Below are positions 19,805-30,385 of a DNA stretch of 64,000 nucleotides, piece by piece. The stretch's first letter is position 1. The number at the start of each line of letters is the position of its first letter. Where the stretch lies: NCBI RefSeq assembly GCF_017654605.1, contig NZ_CP072113.1:1364001-1428000 (forward strand), in the 5' to 3' direction. The notes beneath the pieces are model-generated. The model ran no database searches. It saw only the letters and a program-made list of their open reading frames with translations, and was not told the origin of the DNA. Source of the stretch: Yimella sp. cx-51. Lineage in GTDB: Bacteria > Actinomycetota > Actinomycetes > Actinomycetales > Dermatophilaceae. A program made the translations under genes and the position numbers.

Positions 19805-20410
19805 TTGGTGCGTCCTGACTCTGCATCCTCCCCGGGTGCCACCGGCTCCCACGAGCCAGCCTCGGGTCGAGTAGTTCTCTCCTCCAGCGATATCCAACGC
19901 TGTCTGCGACGCATCGCGCACGAGATCGTCGAGCACAACAAGGGCACCGAAGACCTCGTGGTGTTGGGCATTCCTGCGCGCGGTGCGGTGCTGGCCGAAC
20001 GGCTCGCGGAGGCCCTCGAAGAAGTCGAGGGCGCGTCCGTGCCGGTCGGCACACTCGACGTCACGATGTACCGCGACGACCTGCGGCGCAACCCGGTGCG
20101 CGTGGCCTCGCCCACGACGATTCCCGACTGTGGGGTCGACGACAAGGTGGTCGTGCTGGTCGACGACGTGCTCTATTCGGGCCGCACCGTGCGTGCCGCG
20201 CTGGACGCGCTGGGCGACCTCGGCCGTCCGCGGGCCGTGCGTCTGGCGGTGCTGGTCGACCGCGGTCACCGCGAGTTGCCGATCCGCGCCGACCACGTCG
20301 GCAAGAACCTCCCCACCTCCAGCCAGGAGCGCGTCTACGTGCGCCTGGCCGAATCCGACGGCGTCGAGGACGAAGTGCGCATCGATGCCGGAAGGACTGC
20401 CACCTCGTGA
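19805..20410 (+). CDS. pyrR: Pyrimidine operon regulator / uracil phosphoribosyltransferase PyrR
   Basis: RNA-binding regulator that senses UMP and represses pyr gene expression; it usually also has weak UPRTase activity. About 201 residues from a TTG at 19805; a GTG at 19808 is the alternative. The AAGGAGG site ends ten bases before the TTG. The PRPP-binding motif is [20 protein letters not shown], and [13 protein letters not shown] is another PyrR hallmark. An N-terminal extension of about 22 Ser/Gly/Pro-rich residues precedes the fold. It is the first gene of the operon and carries its own target loop in the leader. Its stop overlaps the pyrB start (GTGA). Confidence 0.95.
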   Translation: MVRPDSASSPGATGSHEPASGRVVLSSSDIQRCLRRIAHEIVEHNKGTEDLVVLGIPARGAVLAERLAEALEEVEGASVPVGTLDVTMYRDDLRRNPVRVASPTTIPDCGVDDKVVVLVDDVLYSGRTVRAALDALGDLGRPRAVRLAVLVDRGHRELPIRADHVGKNLPTSSQERVYVRLAESDGVEDEVRIDAGRTATS

Positions 20411-21333
20411 AACACCTGTTGTCAGCCGCCGATCTGAGCAAGGATCAGGCGCTCGAACTGCTCGACACCGCCGCGCAGATGCACGACGTGCAGCAGCGCG
20501 ACGTCAAGAAGCTGCCCGCCCTGCGCGGACGCACCGTCGTCAACCTCTTCTTCGAGGACTCCACCCGCACCCGCTCCTCCTTCGAGATCGCCGGTAAGTG
20601 GCTCTCCGCCGACGTCATCAACGTCTCGGCCAAGGGCTCGTCGGTGAGCAAGGGGGAATCGCTGCGTGACACCGTGCAGACGGTCGCAGCGATGGGCGTC
20701 GACGGTCTGGTCATCCGCCACCACGCCAGCGGCGCACCAGCACAGGTCGCGCGCTGGGTGGACGCGATGGTCGTCAACGCCGGCGACGGCACCCACGAGC
20801 ACCCGACGCAGGCGCTGTTGGACGCGTACACGATCCGCCAGCGGGTCGGCGACCTGGCCGGCAAGCACGTGGCAATCGTCGGCGACCTCACGCACTCGCG
20901 GGTGGTGCGCAGCAATCTGCTGCTGCTGCGCACGCTCGGTGCGCAGGTCACCCTCGTGGCGCCTCCGACGTTGATGCCCAGCGGCATCAACGACTGGGCT
21001 GCGGCAGACGGCTTCACCATCACCCACGAACTCGACCCGGTGCTGCCGCAGGTCGACGTGGCGATGATGCTGCGCGTGCAGAAGGAGCGGATGTCGGGCG
21101 GCTACTTCCCGACACCGCGTGAATACACCGTCCACTACGGACTCACGCGCGACCGGCTGCGCAAACTGCCGTCGCACGCCGTGATCTGCCACCCCGGCCC
21201 GATGAACCGTGGTCTGGAGATCGCTGCCGACGCCGCCGACGAGGCCCGCTCGGCGATCCTCGACCAGGTGTCGGCCGGCGTCGCCGTGCGGATGAGCGTG
21301 CTCTACCACCTGCTGGGAGGCAACCAGTCATGA
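20407..21333 (+). CDS. pyrB: Aspartate carbamoyltransferase catalytic subunit
   Basis: Condenses carbamoyl phosphate and aspartate, the committed step of pyrimidine synthesis. It has 308 residues. The carbamoyl-phosphate loop STRTR is at 52-56; [14 protein letters not shown] and the SKGESLRDT loop are also present. No pyrI regulatory subunit is seen nearby, as expected in actinobacteria. The GTG start overlaps pyrR and the stop overlaps pyrC (ATGA). Confidence 0.97.
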   Translation: MKHLLSAADLSKDQALELLDTAAQMHDVQQRDVKKLPALRGRTVVNLFFEDSTRTRSSFEIAGKWLSADVINVSAKGSSVSKGESLRDTVQTVAAMGVDGLVIRHHASGAPAQVARWVDAMVVNAGDGTHEHPTQALLDAYTIRQRVGDLAGKHVAIVGDLTHSRVVRSNLLLLRTLGAQVTLVAPPTLMPSGINDWAAADGFTITHELDPVLPQVDVAMMLRVQKERMSGGYFPTPREYTVHYGLTRDRLRKLPSHAVICHPGPMNRGLEIAADAADEARSAILDQVSAGVAVRMSVLYHLLGGNQS

Positions 21334-22625
21334 CGCCGACCTACCTGCTCAAGGGCGCCAGCGTCCTCGGCGGTGACCCCACCGACCTACTGCTGCATGA
21401 GGGCGTGATCGCATCCGTCGGCGTCGGTGACCGCCCGGCCGACGTCACCATGATCGATGCCGATGGCCTGATCGCCCTGCCCGGCCTGGTCGACCTGCAC
21501 ACCCACCTACGCGAACCCGGACGCGAGGATGCCGAGACCGTTGCCACCGGTTCGGCCGCTGCCGCAGCCGGCGGGTTCACCGCAGTGCTGGCGATGGCCA
21601 ACACCAACCCCGTGACCGACACCGCCGAGGCCGCCGAGCACATCCACGACCTCGGGCAGCGTTGCGGTCTGGTCGATGTACACCCCGTCGGGGCAGTCAC
21701 CCGCGGTCTTGCCGGAGAGCAGCTGGCCGAGCTCGGCCTCATGCATCGCAGCCGCGCCGGCGTAGGCGTCTTCTCCGACGACGGCAAGTGTGTGCACGAT
21801 GCTCGCCTGATGCGCCGGGCGCTGGAGTACGTGCGCTCCTTCGACGGCGTGATCTCCCAACACTCCCAGGATCCTTCCCTGGCCGACGGGCAGGCCTGCT
21901 GCCACGAGGGCGAACTCTCCGGTCGCCTCGGCCTGCCCGGTTGGCCCGTGGTCGCCGAAGAGGTAATTGTCGCGCGCGACGTCATGTTGGCCCGGCACAC
22001 GGGCTCGCGGGTGCACGTCGCACACGTATCGACGGCAGGGTCGGTGGAGGTGATCCGCTGGGCCAAGAAGCAGGGCATCAAGGTCACCGCCGAGGTCACC
22101 CCGCACCACCTGATGCTCACTACCGACCTACTCGCCACCTACGACCCCACCTTCAAGGTCAACCCGCCGCTGCGTCCGAACGAGCACGTGCAAGCGCTAC
22201 GCGAGGCGCTCGCCGACGGCACCATCGACGCGGTCGCCACCGACCACGCGCCGCACGCCCGCCACGACAAAGAGCACGCCTTCGCCGAAGCGGCCTTCGG
22301 CATGCTCGGACTCGAACAGGCCCTGCAGGTGGTCAACACCGTGATGCAGCGCAGCGGGGCCCTCGACTGGGCCGGCGTAGCCGACCGCATGTCGAGCGCA
22401 CCGGCGAAGATCGCGGGCCTGCCCGGTCAGGGTCGACCTCTCACCGAGGGTGAGCCGGCGAATGTCGTCCTCTTCGACCCGTCCGCCCAGACGGTCGTCG
22501 ATGGAGCCGCATCACAGTCGCTCTCGCGCAACAACCCGTGGCACGGCCACACCCTGCACGGAAAGGTGGTTGCCACATTCCTTCGCGGCAGGGCCACCGT
22601 GCTCGACGGAAAGGTGAACTCGTGA
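21330..22625 (+). CDS. pyrC: Dihydroorotase
   Basis: Zinc amidohydrolase that cyclises carbamoyl aspartate to dihydroorotate. At 431 residues it is a class I enzyme. Metal-binding motifs are [10 protein letters not shown] (55-64, His57 and His59), [10 protein letters not shown], and ATDHAPH with the catalytic aspartate. It overlaps pyrB upstream and carA downstream by four bases each. Many actinobacteria have a small membrane-protein gene between pyrC and carA; it is absent here. Confidence 0.96.
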   Translation: MTPTYLLKGASVLGGDPTDLLLHEGVIASVGVGDRPADVTMIDADGLIALPGLVDLHTHLREPGREDAETVATGSAAAAAGGFTAVLAMANTNPVTDTAEAAEHIHDLGQRCGLVDVHPVGAVTRGLAGEQLAELGLMHRSRAGVGVFSDDGKCVHDARLMRRALEYVRSFDGVISQHSQDPSLADGQACCHEGELSGRLGLPGWPVVAEEVIVARDVMLARHTGSRVHVAHVSTAGSVEVIRWAKKQGIKVTAEVTPHHLMLTTDLLATYDPTFKVNPPLRPNEHVQALREALADGTIDAVATDHAPHARHDKEHAFAEAAFGMLGLEQALQVVNTVMQRSGALDWAGVADRMSSAPAKIAGLPGQGRPLTEGEPANVVLFDPSAQTVVDGAASQSLSRNNPWHGHTLHGKVVATFLRGRATVLDGKVNS

Positions 22626-23836
22626 ACTCCGCATCGTCCCTGGACGGCTCGGCAGCGGCCCGGCAGCAGCCCACCGCCGGTGGACGCCTGCTGCGACGCG
22701 AGGCCGCCGTGCTCGTGCTGGAGGACGGCACGACCTTCACCGGCGAGTCGTACGGCGCGATCGGCACCACCTTCGGCGAAGCGGTCTTCTCCACCGGAAT
22801 GTCCGGCTACCAGGAGACGCTGACCGACCCGAGCTACCACCGACAGGTGGTGGTCATGACCGCGCCGCACATCGGCAACACCGGCATCAACGACGAAGAC
22901 CAGGAGAGCAGCCGCATCTGGGTCTCCGGATTCGTGGTGCGTGACCCCGCGCTGCGCCCGTCCAACTGGCGCTCCCAGCGCACCCTCGAGGACGAACTGC
23001 GCGACCAGGACGTCGTCGGCATCTGTGGTCTCGACACGCGAGCCCTGACCCGTCACCTGCGCGAGCGTGGTGCCATGCGGGTCGGCATTTTCTCCGGCGA
23101 GGCAGCACAGGGCAGCAACCTCCTCGATCAGGTGACCGCGCAGCCGTCGATGGCCGGCGCCGAACTCGCGTCCGAAGTGTCGACCGGCGAGGCGTATGTG
23201 GTTGCCGCACAAGGCACGAAGCGGTTCACCGTGGCCGCGGTCGACCTCGGGATCAAGGCCATGACACCGGAACGCATGGCGGAGCGGGGCATCGAAGTGC
23301 ACGTGCTCCCGGCCGATGTCAGCTTCGAGCAGCTGCAGCAGATACGGCCCGACGGGGTGTTCTTCTCCAACGGTCCGGGTGATCCGTCGACCGCACCCCA
23401 GGTGGAGTTGCTGCAGCAGGTGCTCCTCGCAGGCATCCCGTTCTTCGGCATCTGCTTCGGCAACCAATTGCTCGGACGCGCACTCGGATTCGGCACCTAC
23501 AAGCTGAAGTACGGCCACCGCGGCATCAACCAGCCCGTGCTCGACAAGGCCACCGGCAAGGTCGAGATCACCGCGCACAACCACGGCTTCGCGGTGGATG
23601 CGCCGATCGAGGGGGAGGTGCCGGCGCCAGCAGGTTCGGACTTCGGTCGCGTCCGGGTGTCGCACATCTGCCTCAACGACGATGTGGTCGAAGGTCTGGA
23701 ATGTCTTGACCTGCCGGCCTTCTCGGTGCAGTACCACCCCGAGGCCGCGGCCGGCCCGCACGATGCGGCCTACCTGTTCGACCGATTCGTCGGACTGCTC
23801 GAAAGCTCGAAAACTGTTGCAGGAGAAAAGAACTGA
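22622..23836 (+). CDS. carA: Carbamoyl-phosphate synthase small (glutaminase) subunit
   Basis: Class I glutamine amidotransferase that hands ammonia to CarB for carbamoyl phosphate synthesis, serving both pyrimidine and arginine pathways. The GTG at 22622 overlaps the pyrC stop and gives 404 residues. The N-terminal CPSase domain starts at [16 protein letters not shown]. The glutaminase domain carries [10 protein letters not shown], the nucleophile Cys278 in GICFGNQ, and [11 protein letters not shown]. Its stop shares one base with the ATG of the duplicated carB start (TGATG). Confidence 0.97.
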   Translation: MNSASSLDGSAAARQQPTAGGRLLRREAAVLVLEDGTTFTGESYGAIGTTFGEAVFSTGMSGYQETLTDPSYHRQVVVMTAPHIGNTGINDEDQESSRIWVSGFVVRDPALRPSNWRSQRTLEDELRDQDVVGICGLDTRALTRHLRERGAMRVGIFSGEAAQGSNLLDQVTAQPSMAGAELASEVSTGEAYVVAAQGTKRFTVAAVDLGIKAMTPERMAERGIEVHVLPADVSFEQLQQIRPDGVFFSNGPGDPSTAPQVELLQQVLLAGIPFFGICFGNQLLGRALGFGTYKLKYGHRGINQPVLDKATGKVEITAHNHGFAVDAPIEGEVPAPAGSDFGRVRVSHICLNDDVVEGLECLDLPAFSVQYHPEAAAGPHDAAYLFDRFVGLLESSKTVAGEKN

Positions 23837-24003
23837 TGCCGAAGCGGGAAGACATCAAATCCGTCCTGGTGATTGGGTCGGGTCCGATTGTGATCGGTCA
23901 GGCCTGCGAGCGGCGAGGAAGCCGCGCTGTGGGAGTTGCACTGTGGCTGGAAGTTGAACCCTGCGCGGCGACGAGCGCGACAGAGAAGATTGAGGAGGCC
24001 TGA
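23836..24003 (+). pseudogene. Chimeric 55-codon mini-ORF: duplicated CarB N-terminus plus unrelated tail
   Basis: The ATG at 23836 is coupled to the carA stop. The first 25 codons encode the CarB N-terminus ([20 protein letters not shown] onward to Cys-Glu) and then switch at 23911 to 30 unrelated codons ending in ATEKIEEA and a stop at 24001-24003. It therefore encodes the beginning of the CarB Rossmann-like fold without the rest. It is probably a by-product of a duplication rather than a functional protein. Ribosomes finishing carA could well translate it, since an AGGAGA-like site precedes the ATG at about 23820. Confidence 0.75.
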
Positions 24004-24080
24004 CCGTGCCGAAGCGCGAAGACATCAAATCCGTCCTGGTGATTGGGTCGGGTCCGATTGTGATCGGTCAGGCCTGCGAG
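23836..24080 (+). repeat. Direct repeat of the carB 5' end (two 75-base copies)
   Basis: Copy 1 is 23836-23910 and copy 2 is 24006-24080. They differ only at the first base (A/G of the start codon) and at the third base of codon 4 (CGG/CGC), so 73 of 75 bases match, and the last 63 are identical. The 95 bases between them (23911-24005) are unique in this window and end with a strong GAGGAGG ribosome site for the second copy. The offset of 170 bases is not a multiple of three, so the two starts are in different frames. Confidence 0.95.
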
Positions 24081-27000
24081 TTCGACTACTCGGGTACGCA
24101 GGCCTGCCGGGTGCTGCAGGAGGAGGGCATTCGCGTCGTCCTGGTCAACTCCAACCCGGCCACGATCATGACCGACCCTGAGTTCGCTGACGCCACCTAT
24201 GTCGAGCCGATCACCCCCGACGTGATCGAGGAGATCATCGCCAAGGAGCGTCCGGACGCGGTGCTGGCGACCCTCGGTGGACAGACCGCACTGAATGCAG
24301 CCATCGCGCTGCACGAGCGCGGCACGCTGGAGAAGTACAACTGCCCGCTGATCGGCGCGAATGTCGAGGCGATCGAACTCGGTGAGGACCGCGAGCGGTT
24401 CAAGGGTGTCGTCGAGCGTTGTGGTGCGGAGTCGGCGAAGTCGCAGATCTGCCACACCATGGACGAATGCCTCGCTGCCGCAAACGAACTCGGCTATCCG
24501 GTGGTCGTGCGTCCGTCGTTCACGATGGGCGGGCTTGGCTCGGGTTTCGCCTACGACGAGGCCGATCTGCGGCGTATCGCCGGGGCCGGCCTGCAGTACA
24601 GCCCGACCACCGAGGTGCTCCTGGAGGAGTCGATCCTCGGATGGAAGGAGTACGAGCTGGAGGTGATGCGCGACCACGCCGACAACGTTGTGGTGGTCTG
24701 CTCCATCGAGAACCTCGACCCGATGGGCGTGCACACCGGAGATTCCATCACCGTCGCCCCGGCCCTGACCCTCACCGACCGTGAGTACCAGCGGCTGCGT
24801 GACATCGGTATCGCCGTGATCCGCGAGGTCGGTGTCGACACCGGTGGCTGCAACATCCAGTTCGCGGTCAACCCGGAGAACGGCCGGATCATCGTCATCG
24901 AGATGAACCCCCGCGTCTCCCGCTCGTCGGCGCTTGCCTCCAAGGCCACCGGCTTCCCGATCGCCAAGATCGCCGCGAAGATGGCCATCGGTTACACCCT
25001 GGACGAGGTGCCGAACGACATCACCCAGGAGACGCCCGCCAGCTTCGAGCCGACGCTCGACTACGTCGTGGTGAAGGTGCCGCGTTTCGCCTTCGAGAAG
25101 TTCCCGGCGGCCGACCCCACGCTGACCACGACGATGAAGTCGGTGGGCGAGGCCATGTCGATCGGACGCAACTTCACCGAGGCGCTGCAGAAGGCGCTGC
25201 GGTCGATGGAACGCAAGGAATCGACCTTCCACTGGCAGCGCGACATCGCGCCCACCCTCGAGGCCGGCCGGGCGTTGCTGGAGCAGGCGAAGACACCCAC
25301 CGATGGACGAATCGTGCTGGTGCAGCAGGCTCTTCGCGCCGGACTCTCCGTGGAAGAGGTGCACGAGGCAACCGGCATCGACCCGTGGTTCCTCGACCAG
25401 ATCGAGCTGATCAACGAGGTAGCGCTGGTGGTGCAGGACGCCGACCAGCTCACCCCGGAGTTGCTGCGTCTGGCCAAGCGTCACGGCTTCTCCGACGCCC
25501 AGATCGCGCAACTGCGCCAGATGCCCGAATCGGTCATCCGCGGTGTGCGCCACGCGCTCGGCGTCCGACCTGTGTTCAAGACGGTCGACACCTGCGCGGC
25601 CGAGTTCGCGGCTCGCACGCCGTACCACTACTCCAGCTACGACCAGGAGAACGAGGTCGCCCCGCGTGAGCGGCCGGCGGTCATCATCCTGGGGTCGGGG
25701 CCCAACCGCATCGGGCAGGGCGTGGAGTTCGACTACTCGTGTGTGCACGCGTCCTTCGCGCTGCGCGACGCCGGCTTCGACACCGTCATGGTCAACTGCA
25801 ACCCCGAGACTGTCTCGACCGACTACGACACCTCCAGCAGGCTCTACTTCGAACCGCTGACCCTGGAGGACGTGCTCGAGGTCTACCACGTGGAGAAGCA
25901 GGCTGGTCCGATCGCCGGGGTGATCGTGCAGCTGGGCGGTCAGACCCCGTTGGGGCTGGCCAAGGCGTTGAAGGCCGAGGGTGTGCCGATCGTGGGTACT
26001 TCGCCCGAGGCCATCGACCTCGCCGAGGACCGCGGTGCTTTCGGACGCGTGCTGGACGAGGCCAAGCTGCCCGCCCCCAAGCACGGCATCGCCTACAGCG
26101 CCGCCGAGGCAGTGCGCGTGGCTCGTGACATCGGCTACCCGGTGCTGGTGCGTCCCTCCTATGTGCTCGGCGGCCGCGGCATGGAGATCGTCTACGACGA
26201 CGACACGCTGTCGGAGTACGTCGAGCGCGCGACCAATGCCTCACCGGAGCACCCGGTGCTGGTCGACCGGTTCCTGGACGACGCGATCGAGATCGACGTC
26301 GACGCCCTCTACGACGGCAAGGACATCTACCTCGGCGGAATCATGGAGCACATCGAGGAAGCAGGCATCCACTCCGGCGACTCGGCGTGCACCTTGCCGC
26401 CGGTGACCCTCGGCGCCGAGGAGATCGAGCGTGTGCGGGAATCGACTCGAAAGCTTGCCGAAGGTGTCGGCGTCCGCGGTCTGATGAACATCCAGTTCGC
26501 GCTCGCCCAGGACATCCTCTACGTGCTGGAGGCCAATCCGCGGGCGAGCCGCACTGTGCCCTTCGTGGCCAAGGCCACCGGCGTGCCGCTGGCCAAGGCC
26601 GCCGCGCGGGTCATGCTCGGCGCCAGTATCCAGCAGTTGCGGGACGAGGGCATGCTGCCCGCACAGGGCGACGGATCGACCCTGCCCGACACCGCGCCGA
26701 TCTCGGTGAAGGAGGCGGTGCTGCCGTTCAAGCGGTTCCGCACCAAGGAGGGCGACGTCGTCGACAGCCTGCTGGGGCCCGAGATGCGCTCGACCGGTGA
26801 GGTCATGGGTATCGACCGCGACCTCGGATCGGCCTTCGCCAAATCGCAGCTCGGTTCGGTGACCGGTCTGCCGAACCAGGGCACGGTCTTCGTCTCGGTG
26901 GCCAACCGCGACAAGCGCGCGATGATCTTCCCGGCCAAGCGCCTGGTCGACCTGGGCTTCACACTCATGGCGACGTCCGGTACGGCGGCTGTGTTGCGCC

Positions 27001-27338
27001 GCAACGGAATCGAAGCGACTGTCGTGCGCAAGCACAGCCTCGGTCGCGGGCCCGACGGTGAGCCCACCATCGTCGACCGCATCCTGGCCGGCGAGGTCGA
27101 CATGGTCGTCAACAGCCCCTCCGGGAGCGGCGCCCGCGCTGACGGATACGCGATTCGTGCGGCCACCACCAGCATGGACAAGCCGATCATCACCACCGTG
27201 CAGCAGTTCGGTGCGGCGGTGCAGGGCATCGAAGCGCAGCAGACCGGTGAGATCCGGGTGAAGCCGTTGCAGGACCACGCCCGCGATCTCAACCTCTACG
27301 GGCGAGTGAGCGACGGTGCTGGTCACCAGTCGAGCTGA
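24006..27338 (+). CDS. carB: Carbamoyl-phosphate synthase large subunit
   Basis: Synthesises carbamoyl phosphate from bicarbonate, ammonia and two ATP. It has 1110 residues. The first ATP-grasp half starts [20 protein letters not shown]; the second half starts [19 protein letters not shown] at about residue 559. The C-terminal MGS-type allosteric domain (from about 940, with [17 protein letters not shown]) binds UMP or ornithine in relatives. The GTG at 24006 is preceded by GAGGAGG at 23993-23999. The start codon is displaced 170 bases from carA by the duplicated segment, whereas in most relatives the genes abut. The coding sequence itself is intact. Confidence 0.97.
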   Translation: MPKREDIKSVLVIGSGPIVIGQACEFDYSGTQACRVLQEEGIRVVLVNSNPATIMTDPEFADATYVEPITPDVIEEIIAKERPDAVLATLGGQTALNAAIALHERGTLEKYNCPLIGANVEAIELGEDRERFKGVVERCGAESAKSQICHTMDECLAAANELGYPVVVRPSFTMGGLGSGFAYDEADLRRIAGAGLQYSPTTEVLLEESILGWKEYELEVMRDHADNVVVVCSIENLDPMGVHTGDSITVAPALTLTDREYQRLRDIGIAVIREVGVDTGGCNIQFAVNPENGRIIVIEMNPRVSRSSALASKATGFPIAKIAAKMAIGYTLDEVPNDITQETPASFEPTLDYVVVKVPRFAFEKFPAADPTLTTTMKSVGEAMSIGRNFTEALQKALRSMERKESTFHWQRDIAPTLEAGRALLEQAKTPTDGRIVLVQQALRAGLSVEEVHEATGIDPWFLDQIELINEVALVVQDADQLTPELLRLAKRHGFSDAQIAQLRQMPESVIRGVRHALGVRPVFKTVDTCAAEFAARTPYHYSSYDQENEVAPRERPAVIILGSGPNRIGQGVEFDYSCVHASFALRDAGFDTVMVNCNPETVSTDYDTSSRLYFEPLTLEDVLEVYHVEKQAGPIAGVIVQLGGQTPLGLAKALKAEGVPIVGTSPEAIDLAEDRGAFGRVLDEAKLPAPKHGIAYSAAEAVRVARDIGYPVLVRPSYVLGGRGMEIVYDDDTLSEYVERATNASPEHPVLVDRFLDDAIEIDVDALYDGKDIYLGGIMEHIEEAGIHSGDSACTLPPVTLGAEEIERVRESTRKLAEGVGVRGLMNIQFALAQDILYVLEANPRASRTVPFVAKATGVPLAKAAARVMLGASIQQLRDEGMLPAQGDGSTLPDTAPISVKEAVLPFKRFRTKEGDVVDSLLGPEMRSTGEVMGIDRDLGSAFAKSQLGSVTGLPNQGTVFVSVANRDKRAMIFPAKRLVDLGFTLMATSGTAAVLRRNGIEATVVRKHSLGRGPDGEPTIVDRILAGEVDMVVNSPSGSGARADGYAIRAATTSMDKPIITTVQQFGAAVQGIEAQQTGEIRVKPLQDHARDLNLYGRVSDGAGHQSS

Positions 27339-28140
27339 AGTCATCGCCACCCGCCGGGTCGGTGCCTTCCGGCACCTGACCTTGGTGGCCCCGGCGATCG
27401 CCGACCTCGCCAAGGCAGGACAGTTCGTCTCGGCGGCGGTCGGTGGACCGACCTCCGCGTTGGTCGGACGCCGCACCGTCCCGATCGCACAGGCGTCACC
27501 GAGCGGCACCTATGGTGGCACGGTCGAGATCATCGTCGACACCGACGGTGACGCCGGGGTGCGCTGGCTGGCCGAACGCAGAGCGCACGACGAGGTCGAC
27601 CTCATCGGGCCGATCGGGCGTCCCTTCCCGCTCCCTGCCGGACCCGTGGACGCCGTGGTTGTGGGCATGGGGGCGTCGGCTGCTGCGCTGGGTTGGTTGT
27701 CGAGCCAGTTGCGTGATCGGGGCTGCCGGATCGATCTCGTCCTGGGCGGAGTGGACGACCGCCACCTGGTGGGTGTGGTCGAGGCGCGGCGCGTCGTCGG
27801 AAATGTCTCGGTGGTGCTTCCGGGTGACGAGGAGGACCTGCCAGACCGGCTGGCCGCGGCCGTACGGCAATTGCTGCGCACCGGCGACGCGTCGGTGGTC
27901 TACGCCGCCGGGAGAGCACGTGATCTGGCAGCCGTGGCGCAGGTCGCTGCACCGTTCGGCGTCGTCGTGCAGTGCTGTATCGACGAGGAAATGCCGTGCG
28001 GCACAGGCTTGTGCGGCAGCTGCGAAGTGCCTGTGCAGACCAAGTCGGGGGAGCGCCACACCATCCGGTGTTGCACCGAGGGTGCGGTGCTGCGCGCCGA
28101 CCGGGTGCGCTGGCCCCTCTACCTGCAGGATCTGCAATGA
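27316..28140 (+). CDS. pyrK: Dihydroorotate dehydrogenase electron-transfer subunit
   Basis: FAD- and [2Fe-2S]-containing partner that passes electrons from class 1B dihydroorotate dehydrogenase to NAD. It has 274 residues from the GTG at 27316, which lies 23 bases inside carB. The C-terminal iron-sulfur ligands are C228-x4-C233-x2-C236 ([10 protein letters not shown]) and Cys252 or Cys253. The N-terminal half is a ferredoxin-reductase-like barrel, and [10 protein letters not shown] and the following strand form the NAD-side domain. The usual RxYS-type FAD motif is weak (RRTVPIA). Its stop overlaps pyrD. Confidence 0.9.
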   Translation: MLVTSRAEVIATRRVGAFRHLTLVAPAIADLAKAGQFVSAAVGGPTSALVGRRTVPIAQASPSGTYGGTVEIIVDTDGDAGVRWLAERRAHDEVDLIGPIGRPFPLPAGPVDAVVVGMGASAAALGWLSSQLRDRGCRIDLVLGGVDDRHLVGVVEARRVVGNVSVVLPGDEEDLPDRLAAAVRQLLRTGDASVVYAAGRARDLAAVAQVAAPFGVVVQCCIDEEMPCGTGLCGSCEVPVQTKSGERHTIRCCTEGAVLRADRVRWPLYLQDLQ

Positions 28141-29108
28141 GAACACCCAGCACCCCACCCGATCCGTTGGCCGTCGATGTCGGCGGACTGGCGTTGAAGC
28201 ACCCCGTCATGGGGGCCTCCGGGTGTGTCGCCTTCGGCCGTGAGCTGACCCGTCTCGGCATCGCCGACGACCTTGCCGCGATCGTGACGCCGTCGATGAC
28301 GGCCGCCACCCGCCTGGCCTCCGAGCGCGGCGTGCTGCGGGAATCAGCCAGTGGACTGCTTGCGCCTACCATTCGACCCTCGCTCGGTGTCGACCGGCTG
28401 CGGCCCACTGCGTTGCCCTGGGACCGCGAGGGCATCCCCACGGTGGTGGTGTCCTTGGCGGGGACGACGAACGGCGAGTACGCCGAAGTGGCCCAGGCCT
28501 TGCGCCGCAACTCGTTGATGCGCCGGGTCGCCGCAGTCGAGATCAACCTCGCCTGCCCGGACGCCAAGAACAGCAACAAACCCTTCTCGCACGACGAGTT
28601 CCAGGCGGCGAAGGTGGTGGCTCGCGTCCGGGAGGAATTGCCTCGTTCGGTGCCGCTGCTCGCCAAACTCAGCGCCGACGTCACCGACATCGCGGAGGTG
28701 GCGCGCGGCTGTGTGAAGGCCGGGGCCACCGCGATCGTGGTCGGCAGCCCGCTGCGGGCGATCAGCCCACCTCATCCGCAATCCGGCCGGATCGACGTCT
28801 CTGCACCGGCAGGTGGCATCTCCGGCCCTGCGATCCTGCCGATCACTCTCCGGGCGATCTGGGACCTGCGTAGTGCTGTGCTGTCCGGACGGATGGCACC
28901 GGTGCATCTGGTGGCCGTGGGCGGAATCTCCACCGCCGGTGATGCGCTCGGCGCGTTCGCCGTCGGTGCGACAGCGGTGCAGCTCGGCACCGCTCTCCTG
29001 CACGACCCGTCCAGCGCTCGAACTGTGCTGGATGGTGTGCGAAACCATCTGATGGACAACGGAATCGAGAGTGTGCTCGACCTCGTCGGTCGCGCGCACG
29101 AGGGGTGA
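28137..29108 (+). CDS. pyrD: Dihydroorotate dehydrogenase, class 1B-like catalytic subunit (divergent)
   Basis: FMN enzyme that oxidises dihydroorotate to orotate; the adjacent pyrK supports the NAD-linked class 1B type. It has 323 residues from the ATG at 28137 (ATGA overlap with pyrK). The active-site cysteine is kept (Cys140 in EINLACPDAKNS) and the phosphate loop GGISTAGDALGAFAVGA is normal. However, the substrate-binding NxxGLQN segment reads GLLAPTIRPS, and the usual MPGMAID region reads SPLRAISPPHPQSG. It is therefore unusually diverged. Given the intact operon it is still the best candidate for PyrD. Confidence 0.85.
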   Translation: MRTPSTPPDPLAVDVGGLALKHPVMGASGCVAFGRELTRLGIADDLAAIVTPSMTAATRLASERGVLRESASGLLAPTIRPSLGVDRLRPTALPWDREGIPTVVVSLAGTTNGEYAEVAQALRRNSLMRRVAAVEINLACPDAKNSNKPFSHDEFQAAKVVARVREELPRSVPLLAKLSADVTDIAEVARGCVKAGATAIVVGSPLRAISPPHPQSGRIDVSAPAGGISGPAILPITLRAIWDLRSAVLSGRMAPVHLVAVGGISTAGDALGAFAVGATAVQLGTALLHDPSSARTVLDGVRNHLMDNGIESVLDLVGRAHEG

Positions 29109-29113
29109 ATCAG

Positions 29114-29980
29114 ATGACCGACACGCAGTCTTTCGGAGCCCGCCTGAGCGCCGCGATGGACGAACACGGGCCGCTCTGCGTCGGTATCGACCCGCACGCA
29201 TCGCTGCTCCACGACTGGGGGCTGACCTCCGACCTGGCGGGTCTGACCGAGTTCGCCCAGCGCTGCGTGGCAGCTTTCGCCGGCGCCGTCGCCATCGTCA
29301 AGCCGCAGTCGGCCTTCTTCGAGCAGTTCGGCTCGGCGGGCGTGGCGGTGCTCGAACGGGCACTGGATGAATTGCGGGACGCCGGAACCCTCACCCTGCT
29401 CGACGTCAAACGCGGCGACATCGGCAGCACCATGGACGCGTACGCGCGCGCTCACCTCGGAGATGGCGCGCCCACCCGCGCGGATGCCATCACCCTCAGC
29501 CCCTTCCTCGGCCTGGGCAGCCTCGCACCGGCCGTCGAGCGCGCGCGCAGCAGCGCGAGCGGTGCGTTCGTGCTTGCCCTCACCAGCAACCCCGAAGGCC
29601 GGCAGGTGCAGCACTCGCGCACCACTGACGGCGCGACGGTTGCGCAGTCGATCATCGACGGCGTGGGCGAATGGAACGCCCGCACACCGGCAGATCAACG
29701 GGTGGGTGATTTCGGGCTCGTCGTGGGAGCCACCACCGGTCGGGACATCGCCGCGCTCGGTCTGCTCGAGGCACTCCGGGCCTCCAGAGCCCCGCTGCTG
29801 GCTCCAGGCCTCGGTGCGCAGGGCGCCACCGCGGACGATGTCGCCCGCGCCTTCGGGTCGGCCGGGAGGCAGGTGCTGGCCAGCGCTTCCCGGTCGATCC
29901 TCGGCGCCGGGCCCGACATCAACGGCTTGCGGGCTGCTTTGGGTTCGACTGCGGTGCACCTGCATCGCAGCCTCGGCTAG
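29114..29980 (+). CDS. pyrF: Orotidine 5'-phosphate decarboxylase, class 2
   Basis: Decarboxylates OMP to UMP, the last step of the pathway. About 288 residues from the ATG at 29114, which has GAGGGG at 29100-29105; a GTG at 29105 overlapping pyrD would add three residues. The long class 2 form is recognised by LCVGIDPHASLLHDWGL and the catalytic DVKRGDIGSTMDAYA. With pyrR, B, C, K, D and carAB this makes every UMP pathway step except PyrE, which is not in the window. Confidence 0.95.
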   Translation: MTDTQSFGARLSAAMDEHGPLCVGIDPHASLLHDWGLTSDLAGLTEFAQRCVAAFAGAVAIVKPQSAFFEQFGSAGVAVLERALDELRDAGTLTLLDVKRGDIGSTMDAYARAHLGDGAPTRADAITLSPFLGLGSLAPAVERARSSASGAFVLALTSNPEGRQVQHSRTTDGATVAQSIIDGVGEWNARTPADQRVGDFGLVVGATTGRDIAALGLLEALRASRAPLLAPGLGAQGATADDVARAFGSAGRQVLASASRSILGAGPDINGLRAALGSTAVHLHRSLG

Positions 29981-30067
29981 TGTCTGATCCGACGCTCAGC
30001 GTCGCCCGCAGTGGGGCCCCCGTGACCTCGGGGAACGCCCATCTCGATGCGCCCAAGGAGAAGGACA

Positions 30068-30385
30068 GTGGCTCTACCCGAGTTGACCCCGGAGCAGCGA
30101 GCAGAGGCTCTGGAGAAGGCGGCTCGTGCCCGTCGTGAGCGGGCGGCGGTGAAGAACCGGTTGAAGAACTCCCAGGGTTCGCTGCGCGAGGTGATCGACA
30201 GCAGCCAGAGCAACGAGATCATCGGCAAGATGAAGGTGTCCGCGCTCCTGGAGGCCATGCCCGGTGTCGGGAAGGTCAAGGCTGCGCAGATCATGGACGA
30301 GATCGGCATCGCCGCCACCCGCCGCGTCCGCGGCTTGGGCACCCACCAGATCGCTGCGCTTCTGGAGCGCTTCGAGCAGCGCTGA
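30068..30385 (+). CDS. mihF: Actinobacterial integration host factor (mIHF)
   Basis: Small nucleoid-associated DNA-binding protein, 105 residues from the GTG at 30068, with AAGGAG just upstream. A helical, charged N-terminus is followed by a helix-two-turn-helix DNA-binding core ([20 protein letters not shown], ending [17 protein letters not shown]). The family is essential in mycobacteria and shapes DNA compaction and phage integration. The 87-base gap after pyrF contains a small hairpin (CCCCG/CGGGG, 30018-30033), so mihF may have its own transcript. Its stop shares a base with gmk. Confidence 0.95.
   Translation: MALPELTPEQRAEALEKAARARRERAAVKNRLKNSQGSLREVIDSSQSNEIIGKMKVSALLEAMPGVGKVKAAQIMDEIGIAATRRVRGLGTHQIAALLERFEQR

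Noticed and set aside
30017-30033. Terminator between pyrF and mihF
   Set aside because: CCCCG/CGGGG is only five pairs with a six-base loop and no following T-run; mentioned under mihF but not called as a terminator.
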